Translations under genes and position numbers: made by a program | Notes under the pieces: generated by a model | The model's database searches: none | What the model was told of the DNA's origin: nothing | Seen by the model: the letters and a program-made list of their open reading frames with translations, nothing else | Shown here: positions 9,145 to 16,940 of the stretch, one piece after another | How the letters are laid out: each line of letters opens with the position of its first letter | Position numbering within the stretch: the stretch's first letter is position 1 | DNA from: Candidatus Zixiibacteriota bacterium | GTDB taxonomy: Bacteria; Zixibacteria; MSB-5A5; GN15; PGXB01 | Assembly (NCBI GenBank): GCA_900498245.1 | Contig: LS998015.1 | Location: 861,125-925,124 of the forward strand | Direction: 5' to 3' | DNA length: 64,000 bases

Positions 9145-10617
9145 ATGAAAAAAATATCTTTTGATTTCAATAATATGATGAGTCATACGGTAGGGGGAGA
9201 ACATGGCGTAACCGAGGCCGAGTTGCGACTGATGGCCGAGCCCGCGCGCAAAGCGCGGGAACATCTGACAAAACTTATGAAAGACGCGCGTAACCGGACG
9301 GCCCTCGAATTGGAATGGACCCGTCTCCCGTATCAGAAGAAAAGCGAATTGGCGAGGATTTGGAAGCTCGGCCGTGAAATTTCAAAAAAATATAAAAATG
9401 TGATATTTCTGGGGATCGGAGGGTCATACCTGGGCCTCAAAGCCGCCCAGGATGCACTATGCCCCCCCTATTATAATGACTTCGAGAAACTGCGCCGGGG
9501 GAAGCCGAAAATATTTTTTGAAGGAAACAATCTTGATCCTGATACAATCGGAAATTTGCTTGCCAATTTAAAGCCAAAAGAAACTTTTGTGGTCGTAATA
9601 TCCAAATCGGGCGAAACCACCGAAACTAAAGTGGCCCTGGCGGTGGTCAGCAACTGGCTCAAAAAGGGGGTTGGCTCCAAATATGGACGTCAGATTTTGG
9701 CCATTACCGACCCGAAATCAGGTTCCCTCCGCAAACGGGTGGAAAAGGAGCAGGTAAAGGATAAATTATCGTTTCGAAGTCTCCCGCTGGAGCGGGGTGT
9801 GGGCGGGCGCTACTCGGAATTCAATATGGGACTTCTTCATCTGGCCATAATTGGCATAAGACCCGACCAGGTCCTCTCCGGAGCCAGGCAGATGGCTGTT
9901 AGATGCATGAAACCAAAGTTAAGCGCAAATCCGGCCCTAATGTACGCCGTCCTTCACACCGTTTTATATCTGAAAAAAGATAAGGGGATTGCCATCATGA
10001 TGCCCTTTTCCGAGACTCTTAAAGCGACCGGGGATTGGTATGCGCAACTCCTCGCGGAAAGTCTCGGCAAGAAATTTTCAAGAAAAGTGATCTCCCATCC
10101 CGACCGAACGGAGAAATGGGAAAATGACCAGCAGCAAATTGTTCATACCGGGCGCACCCCGGTGGCCACCCGTGGCACCAATGATCTCCATTCCATTCAC
10201 CAGAACAATGTTGAGGGGGAAAATAACAAGGTCGTAACCTTCCTCAGGATAGACAAATTCGCCGGCAGAGTGCGGGTGCCCTCGGGCAATGGTTTCGTCT
10301 CCGGAAAGGAATATGGAGAATTAATTAAATTGGCCCAGGAAGCAACCGCCTGGTCGCTGGCCCGCGAAAACCGTGCCAGCTGTGTCGTGAGCCTTCCCGA
10401 ATTGACTCCATATAACTGGGGCGCACTTCTATTCTTCTTCGAAATGGCCACTGCCTATGAGGGAGAACTACTCAATGTCAACGCCTTTAACCAGCCGGGA
10501 GTAGAGAGTTATAAAAATTATATGTACTACAAACTGCGCAAGCCGGGTCTCGCCGCTGATATTGAAAAAGAAATCAAAACGCATTCCTTTCCGAAGAAAA
10601 AGAAATATATTCTTTAG
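9145..10617 (+). CDS. pgi: Glucose-6-phosphate isomerase
   Basis: A 490-residue cytosolic enzyme interconverting glucose-6-phosphate and fructose-6-phosphate. SIS-type sugar-phosphate motifs are plain: GIGGSYLGLKAAQDAL near residue 93 and VVISKSGETTETK near 150. The PGI segment GVGGRYSEFNMGLLHLA follows, and the GTNDLHSIHQ region supplies active-site side chains. Length fits the bacterial 450-490-residue subgroup. GGAG lies 8 bases before the ATG. It is monocistronic: the next gene is convergent. Confidence 0.95.
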   Translation: MKKISFDFNNMMSHTVGGEHGVTEAELRLMAEPARKAREHLTKLMKDARNRTALELEWTRLPYQKKSELARIWKLGREISKKYKNVIFLGIGGSYLGLKAAQDALCPPYYNDFEKLRRGKPKIFFEGNNLDPDTIGNLLANLKPKETFVVVISKSGETTETKVALAVVSNWLKKGVGSKYGRQILAITDPKSGSLRKRVEKEQVKDKLSFRSLPLERGVGGRYSEFNMGLLHLAIIGIRPDQVLSGARQMAVRCMKPKLSANPALMYAVLHTVLYLKKDKGIAIMMPFSETLKATGDWYAQLLAESLGKKFSRKVISHPDRTEKWENDQQQIVHTGRTPVATRGTNDLHSIHQNNVEGENNKVVTFLRIDKFAGRVRVPSGNGFVSGKEYGELIKLAQEATAWSLARENRASCVVSLPELTPYNWGALLFFFEMATAYEGELLNVNAFNQPGVESYKNYMYYKLRKPGLAADIEKEIKTHSFPKKKKYIL

Positions 10618-10640
10618 CAGAATCAGCGAAATACACGAGG

Positions 10641-10663
10641 ACGGAACTCCTAATCGGTTCCGT
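10641..10663. terminator. Weak hairpin between convergent genes
   Basis: ACGGAAC (10641-10647) pairs perfectly with GTTCCGT (10657-10663) around a 9-base loop. It lies between the ends of pgi and the cytochrome gene. It has only a broken T-tract (CATTTT) on the plus strand, so termination is possible but unproven. Confidence 0.4.
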
Positions 10664-10674
10664 TCTCTGTCATT

Positions 10675-12555
10675 TTAGAAGCGCGGCTCCTGCAGCGATT
10701 TGGTTTCGTCATCGTCGTACCCCAGGGCCTTGAAGTCGAGAACACCGGAAGATGAGTGGCAACTATTGCAGGAGAGGGCGCCGTCCTTTCGAATCGCGTG
10801 ACTTATTTCGAGAGATGCGTCCTGCGGGATCCAGCGCGGTTCCACCTTGCGGAGATGCCGGACGTCATTGTACGCCGCTCCATCCCAGGTCGGGACGTCC
10901 ATAAACGACATGAATTTATCCATCATGTAATATTTGAAAAGCGTTCCGTACATCATCGCCATCATCGGATGTTCCATTTCCCGCGCGGCCGCGCTGTCGG
11001 GGTTGCCGCTGGTATAATAGACGGGTAGATTATAGGGTAGATACATCCCGCCGAACGGCCCCATATTCTGAAGATCGATATGCTGGCGCCCGTTGAACAA
11101 TTTCATGGCGTACAATTTTGACGGTCGTCCCTTTTTGGCAATCGGCCGCATCACTTTTTCATACCAGGCGGCGTAATCGAAATCTTTGTATTCCGGCCAG
11201 ATATGGGTCGGCCGGTAGAAACGATAAAGGTTCTTGCCATTGGGATTATCCCCGATCGGGTTGCCGAGAAAAGTCGCGTCGCCGTTCCACCATGCATATA
11301 TTATTCCTTTGCCGGGGGCAGTTTCTTTAGAGATATCGGTGTAAACATAAATTCCGAGGTTTTCCTCATATTCCGGAGTCGCGAAATCCCGCATCGTGGC
11401 ATTATCCGGATTCAAACTCGGTATATGGCAGGTCACGCAGGCGATTTTGTCGGTATGTCCGTTGAGATAATCGGCCAGATCGGGATTGCTCTTATGGGGA
11501 GCAGCGGAATGGCACTTCTCGCAGGCCACTTCCGTGTCGGGCAGATCGTTGGCCATCATTGTGGTGGTGTGGGTCCCTTTGGCGATGCGATGACCCTCGG
11601 TGATATGGCAGTCGATGCAGTCAAGTCCGGCCGCGGCGTGAACATCCCATGACGGAGAAAATGGTGTTCCGCGTTTGCTTCCGGGGTGATGAACCCGCGG
11701 GCGGTTTGTCCCGGCGTTAAGCATACTTTGAAAATATGATGAATCGGCGGGGTCAATATATATGTCGCCTCCGAGATTATGCTGATGGCACCGCAGGCAG
11801 GCTTGAGAGGTCGGCCGTCCGACCGTCACGGCCGCTTTGAGAGTGCGATCTTGATCCCAGTACATCTGCCCGTCGTCCGTAAGAGCCACCTGCTTATGAT
11901 TCATATCATACGCCGCGGAGTGACACATCAAACAGTCGATAGTTTCTTTCTCTTCATCCAATGTTTTGTATCCGGGCATCATTTCTCCCAAGGGGGGAGC
12001 CGGTTGACCCCCGATATGGCATTGCCCGCATCCTTCCGATAAAGTATCCCCGTTTTTCAGCACCACCAGCGAGGCCCAGGCGGTCATGGCAAATGACCCC
12101 GGTTTGGGGCAGGGGCGATTGATTTTTCCCATCGCAAAATTATCCGCCAGTTGCCCGTTGAAACCATATACATTGGGATGGCGGATCGTATAGAAGCGGA
12201 AATGGGCGGACGCAATCAGATTGTCCATCAGATCGACCGTCTTTTTGGTCTTGGTATCGACGTCCTCGAAAGTAATATCCTTGTGGCAGGTCAGGCAGGT
12301 TCTCGGCCCTTCATAGGTCAAAATACCGGCTTTGCGGAATCTTTCAACGTGAGGGAACTCCTTACCGTATCCGGCCTTCAATTGCACCGCCATTGTTTCA
12401 AACTGGTCCGATGTCGCCTTTTCAACCTGAAAATTTACTTTCGCGGGACGACTCCCCGGCGGAAGCACTAAATTGATCATCCGGGACCAATTCAAATAGG
12501 CGAGGCCGATGATAACGAGAATAATTATGATGACAAAAATTAATTTACCTTTCAT
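10675..12555 (-). CDS. Membrane-anchored octaheme cytochrome c
   Basis: A 626-residue protein with one N-terminal membrane anchor (residues 4-22, no obvious cleavage site). It carries eight CxxCH heme c sites, in order: CLTCH (87-91), CGQCH, CLMCH, CLRCH, CIDCH, CEKCH, CVTCH and CNSCH (596-600). The bulk should lie in the periplasm. Eight hemes with a single anchor recall the octaheme nitrite/tetrathionate/hydroxylamine oxidoreductase group, but I cannot assign a substrate; an electron-transfer-only role is equally possible. It is divergent from the ECF sigma gene and has a copy of the shared promoter motif 44-72 bases upstream of its ATG, so it probably belongs to that sigma factor's regulon. 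Confidence 0.9.
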   Translation of the reverse strand: MKGKLIFVIIIILVIIGLAYLNWSRMINLVLPPGSRPAKVNFQVEKATSDQFETMAVQLKAGYGKEFPHVERFRKAGILTYEGPRTCLTCHKDITFEDVDTKTKKTVDLMDNLIASAHFRFYTIRHPNVYGFNGQLADNFAMGKINRPCPKPGSFAMTAWASLVVLKNGDTLSEGCGQCHIGGQPAPPLGEMMPGYKTLDEEKETIDCLMCHSAAYDMNHKQVALTDDGQMYWDQDRTLKAAVTVGRPTSQACLRCHQHNLGGDIYIDPADSSYFQSMLNAGTNRPRVHHPGSKRGTPFSPSWDVHAAAGLDCIDCHITEGHRIAKGTHTTTMMANDLPDTEVACEKCHSAAPHKSNPDLADYLNGHTDKIACVTCHIPSLNPDNATMRDFATPEYEENLGIYVYTDISKETAPGKGIIYAWWNGDATFLGNPIGDNPNGKNLYRFYRPTHIWPEYKDFDYAAWYEKVMRPIAKKGRPSKLYAMKLFNGRQHIDLQNMGPFGGMYLPYNLPVYYTSGNPDSAAAREMEHPMMAMMYGTLFKYYMMDKFMSFMDVPTWDGAAYNDVRHLRKVEPRWIPQDASLEISHAIRKDGALSCNSCHSSSGVLDFKALGYDDDETKSLQEPRF

Positions 12556-12598
12556 CGCATACCTCTCCGGGAAATTTAAGAATATGATTCATCATTAA

Positions 12599-12627
12599 TT
12601 AGATAGCAAAAAGATGGAATTGATTCA
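12599..12627 (-). promoter_or_regulatory. Shared ECF-type promoter motif, cytochrome copy
   Basis: On the minus strand, TGAATCAATTCCA (12615-12627), 10 bases, then ATCTAA (12599-12604). The predicted start near 12592 leaves a leader of about 37 bases before the cytochrome ATG. Two further copies with identical spacing precede the sigma gene and the RND operon. Confidence 0.6.
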
Positions 12628-12695
12628 AGACTTTTGCGGAATTTGATATTTTCGATTCTTACGGCCGATAGTCCTATTCCGGTTCCTTGTTTTTT

Positions 12696-12724
12696 TGAAT
12701 CATTTCCGATATATTGGCATCTAA
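12696..12724 (+). promoter_or_regulatory. Shared ECF-type promoter motif, sigma-gene copy
   Basis: TGAATCATTTCCG (12696-12708), 10 bases, then ATCTAA (12719-12724). The last A is also the first base of the sigma gene's ATG, so a transcript started here would miss the start codon. It may be an autoregulatory site rather than the main promoter. Confidence 0.5.
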
Positions 12725-13326
12725 TGGATGAAAAACAACTGATAGAAAGGGCCAAAGCCGGCGACTTTTCGGCTTTTACGGAGCTTGTTGAAGCCCATAA
12801 AGTTAAACTTTTCGCACTGGTACGGCGCCTGGCCGGAAATGAGCAGGATGCCGAGGATATAATGCAGGAGACTCTTCTGAAAGCGATTGACAAAATTGAT
12901 ACTTTTCGCGGCGATTCGTCCTTCGGAACCTGGATTTATGCCATCGCTCTGAACGAGGCCAGGGGACATATTATCCGGGAAAAACAGCGGGATTTGAGAA
13001 GTATCGAAGATTATCTTCCCGATCATGACGGCCGCCCCGAAAAGAGCACGGCTCATCATCCCCTTTTTGAATGGGAGGACCCCCATCGCCGTCTGGAATC
13101 AAAAGAATTGCGCCGGATTATCGAAGAAGGAATGCAGCAATTACCGTATAATTATCGCGAGGCTTTCGTGCTTCGTTTTATCGAAGATCTCCCCGTAAAA
13201 GAAGTTGCGGCTTTGATAGGTGAATCCGAGGCCGCCGCCAAGTCCCGTATTTTGCGTGCCCGGCTGGCGCTGCGCGAATTTCTTGCCGGAAAATTTGAGG
13301 TGAGTCATGACCAGAAAATGTCCTGA
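12724..13326 (+). CDS. ECF RNA polymerase sigma factor
   Basis: A 200-residue extracytoplasmic-function sigma factor. Region 2 holds the core-binding and -10 recognition helix (DAEDIMQETLLKAIDKI, about 45-60). Region 4 carries the helix-turn-helix LPVKEVAALIGESEAAAKSR near the C-terminus. The ATG at 12724 is chosen because MDEKQLIERAKAGD is the standard ECF opening; the frame extends further upstream, but that stretch does not look like protein. There is no clear ribosome-binding site. It overlaps the downstream anti-sigma gene by 20 bases. The RND operon follows, and the shared motif suggests this sigma controls it, the cytochrome gene and possibly itself. Confidence 0.9.
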   Translation: MDEKQLIERAKAGDFSAFTELVEAHKVKLFALVRRLAGNEQDAEDIMQETLLKAIDKIDTFRGDSSFGTWIYAIALNEARGHIIREKQRDLRSIEDYLPDHDGRPEKSTAHHPLFEWEDPHRRLESKELRRIIEEGMQQLPYNYREAFVLRFIEDLPVKEVAALIGESEAAAKSRILRARLALREFLAGKFEVSHDQKMS

Positions 13327-13558
13327 TTTTGTGAAAGAACTGAATGATTATCTCGACGGTACTCTCGATCCGCAACTTTGCCGGGAAATCGACACCCATC
13401 TGGGGGAATGTGAAAACTGCCGCATCATGATTGATACTCTGCGGCAGACCGTGAAACTCTGCCAGGATGGCAAAGAGGTGCCATTGCCGACACATCTTGA
13501 ATCGCAACTTAATGATTTGCTCAAAATCCGTTGGGAGAAGAAATTCGGCCATTCCTGA
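13307..13558 (+). CDS. Zinc-finger anti-sigma factor
   Basis: An 83-residue soluble protein with the anti-sigma zinc-binding pattern: Cys5, then His31-x3-Cys35-x2-Cys38 (HLGECENC). It has no membrane segment, so it would sense a cytoplasmic signal such as redox state rather than an envelope signal; that is inference from the family. Its overlap with the sigma gene implies tightly matched synthesis. GAGG lies about 8 bases before the ATG. Confidence 0.85.
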   Translation: MTRKCPDFVKELNDYLDGTLDPQLCREIDTHLGECENCRIMIDTLRQTVKLCQDGKEVPLPTHLESQLNDLLKIRWEKKFGHS

Positions 13559-13597
13559 TTCCCGCTTTCCTTTCAGGTCAATAATCAACTAATTCAG

Positions 13598-13621
13598 TCG
13601 GTGCCCGTGACCGATTTTTTT
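13598..13621 (+). terminator. Terminator after the sigma/anti-sigma pair
   Basis: TCGGT (13598-13602) pairs with ACCGA (13610-13614) around a 7-base loop, followed immediately by seven T residues. The stem is short but the T-run is good. Confidence 0.5.
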
Positions 13622-13659
13622 GTTTTCTAATTCCATACGTCTGGATGACTTACAAATAA

Positions 13660-13689
13660 ATTCAGATATTTTTTGAGAGATGTCTGAAT
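13660..13689 (+). promoter_or_regulatory. Operator-like inverted repeat at the RND promoter
   Basis: ATTCAGATAT (13660-13669) and ATGTCTGAAT (13680-13689) match as an inverted repeat at 9 of 10 positions with a 10-base spacer. The right arm overlaps the upstream half of the shared ECF-type motif, so a bound regulator could block or assist RNA polymerase. Confidence 0.4.
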
Positions 13690-13713
13690 CATTTCCGGCC
13701 CCAATCTATCTAA
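13685..13713 (+). promoter_or_regulatory. Shared ECF-type promoter motif, RND operon copy
   Basis: TGAATCATTTCCG (13685-13697), 10 bases, then ATCTAA (13708-13713). The predicted start near 13720 gives a leader of about 35 bases before the RND ATG. The first 13 bases are identical to the copy at the sigma gene. A perfect TTTCAT-N4-ATGAAA dyad (13716-13731) sits at the predicted start point. Confidence 0.65.
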
Positions 13714-13754
13714 CCTTTCATATAAATGAAATTTTTTTTGCGAAAGGCATATGA

Positions 13755-16094
13755 ATGAAAAAAGGGCTGACGAATTTTTCGACCAAACATCCCTGGCTGG
13801 TAATCAGTCTGGCGGTGCTAATAACCGCCTTCTTCGGGGCGCAATTCCCCAAAATGAAAATCGACACCGACCCGCAAAATATGCTCAAAAAAGATGAGCC
13901 GGTGCGGGTTTTCGACGAGCAAACCAAGGATAATTTCTCCCTTCATGATTTTATCGCCGTCGGCGTCATCAATGACAAAGGCGCTTTCACTTCCGATCAA
14001 CTCAACCGAATCTACAAAATCACGCAAGAGATCGAGAAAATCGACGGGGTTATCGTGGATGACATTCTGGCTCCATCGACAGTCGATGATATCAAACAGG
14101 GAGCCGGCAACGCCATTATTATCGAACCGCTTATGGGGGGAGAGATATCCACTCAGGCCGAGGCCGATTATATTTTGAGCCGTATCAAAAGCAACCCGGT
14201 TTTGAGAGGAAAACTGGCCTCCGATGACGGCAAAGCGATCGCCCTTTTCATTCCGATTCAATCCAAGGATATGTCGAATCGTATCGCCGGAGAAATCAGT
14301 GACATCACCAAGAAGTACGGCGGAGGTGCCAAATATCATATCGCCGGACTCCCCGTGGCCCAGGATTCATTCGGGGCGCAGATGTTCGCGCAGATGGCGT
14401 ACGCTGCTCCGGCAACCTTCCTGATTATATTCCTCCTCCTGTTCCTCTTCTTCCGCAACATGAAAGTGATTATTGCCCCGATGATTGTGGCTATAATGGC
14501 GGTGGTCTGGGCAATGGGCCTGCTTATCCTGACCGGCAACACGGTCCATATTATGGCGTCCATGATACCGATCTTCCTGATACCGATTGCCGTGTTGAAT
14601 TCGATATATATAATTTCGGAATTTCACGCCCATTATAAAAAGAATAAGCATAAAGATGCCGCCATTCGGCATTCCATAAATGAATTATTTGTTCCGATGC
14701 TTTTTGTATCGTCAACTGCGGCTGTCGGCTTTCTCGCCCTGGCTGTGACCCCGATCCCGCCGGTGCAGGTTTTCGGGATTTTTGTCGGATTCGGTACCAT
14801 GGTGGCCTGGTTCCTGTCACTGGCCATAAACCCGGCCATCGGTATGCTGATTTCGGAAAAAACCTTGCATCGTTTCGCCGACGCCGATGACGCCCACGGT
14901 CCGCTGGCCCGATTGCTTCATTTCCTGCGTGATTATTCGGCCCGTCATAATAAGGGTATCATTGCCACGGCTATGGTCGTGGTGGCGGTTTCCGCGGTCG
15001 GTTTATCTTTGATTATCGTCAATGATAATCCGGTCAAGTGGTTTAAGAAATCGCACCCTATCCGGCAGGCCGATGTCGCCATGAACGAGCATCTGGCCGG
15101 AACCTATATGAATTATCTGGTCTTTGCGACCTCGGAACCGGATGAGATCAAGACCCCCGAAGCGGAATCATATATCGAGGGAATGCAGCGCGAATTGGAA
15201 AAAGAACCGATTGTCGGGGCCACCACCGGACTTCCGGATATCGTCAAGAAGGTCCGATACGAATTATTCGGCGCCGACAGCACGAAAATGGCTCTTCCCA
15301 AGAGTCAGGACGAAATTGCCCAGATGCTTTTCATGTTTGAAATGTCCGGCGGTAATCCCGATGACCTTTTCAAATTCGTCACCCGCGATTACGACCAGGC
15401 CAATCTCTGGGTACAATTGCGCAACGGCGACAATCAGGCGGTCAGCAAGGTTATTGCCCGGGCCGACGACTATATGGCCAAGAATCCCCCCCCGGCCGGA
15501 ATGACTGTCAAGTGGGCCGGATTGCCGTATGTCAATGTTGTTTGGCAGAAACTGATGGTCAGCGGCATGCGCGAAGCGCTCTTTATCGCCTTCGGGATCG
15601 TCTTTATAATGATGGTGAGTCTCTTCCGCTCCCTCCGCTGGGGTCTCATCTCGATGCTTCCGCTGACAATCACCGTCATGGCCATCTACGCCTTTATCGG
15701 CTTTGTCGGCAAACCGTACGATATGCCGATTTCGGTGCTTTCTTCGCTGACATTGGGGCTATCGGTCGATTTTGCCATCCAGTTCATTCAGCGACTGCGG
15801 ACGATATATTCGCGCACCCATGATTTTAATCAGTCATATCATGACATTTTTGAGGGTGTCGGACGGGCGATCGCCAGGAACGTCCTGGTGGTCTCAATCG
15901 GCTTCGTGCCGATGCTCTTCTCCAGCCTGGTGCCGTATGTTACGGTCGGGGCCTTCTTCCTGGCGATCATGCTGGTTTCCGGATTGGTGACCATGATGCT
16001 TCTTCCGGCCCTCGCCAAGACCTTCCAGAAGAGCCTGTTCCCGGCCGTAAGCAAGAGTGATAAAGAGCCGGAGACGGCTCATCAAGCGGCTTAA
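13755..16094 (+). CDS. RND superfamily exporter (MMPL/SSD type)
   Basis: A 779-residue inner-membrane transporter built as two homologous halves, each with one helix, a large periplasmic loop and five further helices. First helix about 13-30; the helix cluster around 213-370 is repeated at about 610-760. The segment KIDTDPQNMLKKDEPVR after helix 1 is typical of hydrophobe/lipid exporters of the MMPL or hopanoid-transporter type. The next two genes encode a LolA-like carrier and an outer-membrane porin, so the set probably moves a lipid or hydrophobic compound across the envelope. GAAAGG precedes the ATG. Confidence 0.88.
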   Translation: MKKGLTNFSTKHPWLVISLAVLITAFFGAQFPKMKIDTDPQNMLKKDEPVRVFDEQTKDNFSLHDFIAVGVINDKGAFTSDQLNRIYKITQEIEKIDGVIVDDILAPSTVDDIKQGAGNAIIIEPLMGGEISTQAEADYILSRIKSNPVLRGKLASDDGKAIALFIPIQSKDMSNRIAGEISDITKKYGGGAKYHIAGLPVAQDSFGAQMFAQMAYAAPATFLIIFLLLFLFFRNMKVIIAPMIVAIMAVVWAMGLLILTGNTVHIMASMIPIFLIPIAVLNSIYIISEFHAHYKKNKHKDAAIRHSINELFVPMLFVSSTAAVGFLALAVTPIPPVQVFGIFVGFGTMVAWFLSLAINPAIGMLISEKTLHRFADADDAHGPLARLLHFLRDYSARHNKGIIATAMVVVAVSAVGLSLIIVNDNPVKWFKKSHPIRQADVAMNEHLAGTYMNYLVFATSEPDEIKTPEAESYIEGMQRELEKEPIVGATTGLPDIVKKVRYELFGADSTKMALPKSQDEIAQMLFMFEMSGGNPDDLFKFVTRDYDQANLWVQLRNGDNQAVSKVIARADDYMAKNPPPAGMTVKWAGLPYVNVVWQKLMVSGMREALFIAFGIVFIMMVSLFRSLRWGLISMLPLTITVMAIYAFIGFVGKPYDMPISVLSSLTLGLSVDFAIQFIQRLRTIYSRTHDFNQSYHDIFEGVGRAIARNVLVVSIGFVPMLFSSLVPYVTVGAFFLAIMLVSGLVTMMLLPALAKTFQKSLFPAVSKSDKEPETAHQAA

Positions 16095-16125
16095 ACGAAA
16101 ATTAATAACCGAAAGGATTCATAAA

Positions 16126-16926
16126 ATGAAACGCTTCTCACAGATTCTGACATTGGCCCTGGTGGCCCTCCTGGCCCGCACGGTCGCGGTCAAGGCCCAG
16201 GACGCCACGGAAATTATGAAGAAATCGCATCTGGCATACTACTATGCCGGTAACGACGGCGTGGCCGAAGTGACCATGCATCTGATAGATAAAAAAGGCG
16301 GCGAAAGACTGCGGGAATTCACGATGCTTCGCCTTGATAAAGAGGACGGCGGCGACCAGAAGTACTATACCTATTTTAAAAAACCGTCCGATGTCTCCCG
16401 CCTGACCTTTATGGTCTATAAGAGTGCCGCCGGCAATGACCAGCGCTGGATCTATGTCCCTTCGGTGGATCTGGTCAAGCCGATCTCGGCCGATGACAAA
16501 AATTCCAGTTTTGTCGGGTCCGATTTCACTTACGAAGATGTCTCCGGGCGTCATTGGACCGAGGACAATCATAAATTGCTCCCCGACGGGCAGGTTGACA
16601 GCAAAGCGGTTTATGTGGTCGAATCGGTTCCCAAGAAGCCGTACAAAGGTTTTGCCAAAAGCATATCCTATATAGACAAGGACACCTATCTGCCGCTAAA
16701 GGAAGAATATTTTGATGATAAAGGGGAGATGATTCGGCGCCTGCATGCCGACAAGATCGAAGTCATTGACGGTATCCCGACCGTAACCATCCGTTCCATG
16801 GAAAATTTGAAAAAAGGTAGTAAGACGATCGTGGAGTTCTCCAAGATTACCTATAACATCGGTCTGAAAGATGACATTTTTACGGAAAGATACCTTAAGA
16901 CCCCGCCTCATGAGTACATCAAGTAG
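16126..16926 (+). CDS. LolA-like outer-membrane lipoprotein-sorting protein
   Basis: A 266-residue periplasmic protein of the LolA-fold group often annotated as outer membrane lipoprotein-sorting protein (TP_0789-type domain). The signal peptide ends near residue 24 (AVKA-QD). Hallmarks are the YTYFKKPSDVSRLTFMVY strand region and RWIYVPSVDLVKPI. The ATG at 16126 is preferred over the longer open frame that begins inside the RND gene, because AAAGGATT and a clean signal peptide match it. Such proteins regularly accompany RND exporters and probably shuttle hydrophobic cargo. Confidence 0.85.
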   Translation: MKRFSQILTLALVALLARTVAVKAQDATEIMKKSHLAYYYAGNDGVAEVTMHLIDKKGGERLREFTMLRLDKEDGGDQKYYTYFKKPSDVSRLTFMVYKSAAGNDQRWIYVPSVDLVKPISADDKNSSFVGSDFTYEDVSGRHWTEDNHKLLPDGQVDSKAVYVVESVPKKPYKGFAKSISYIDKDTYLPLKEEYFDDKGEMIRRLHADKIEVIDGIPTVTIRSMENLKKGSKTIVEFSKITYNIGLKDDIFTERYLKTPPHEYIK

Positions 16927-16940
16927 GAGAGGAGTCAACC

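Noticed and set aside
12634-12723. 30-residue N-terminal extension of the first ECF sigma factor
   Set aside because: The extension does not resemble sigma factors, and the standard ECF opening begins at the ATG at 12724.
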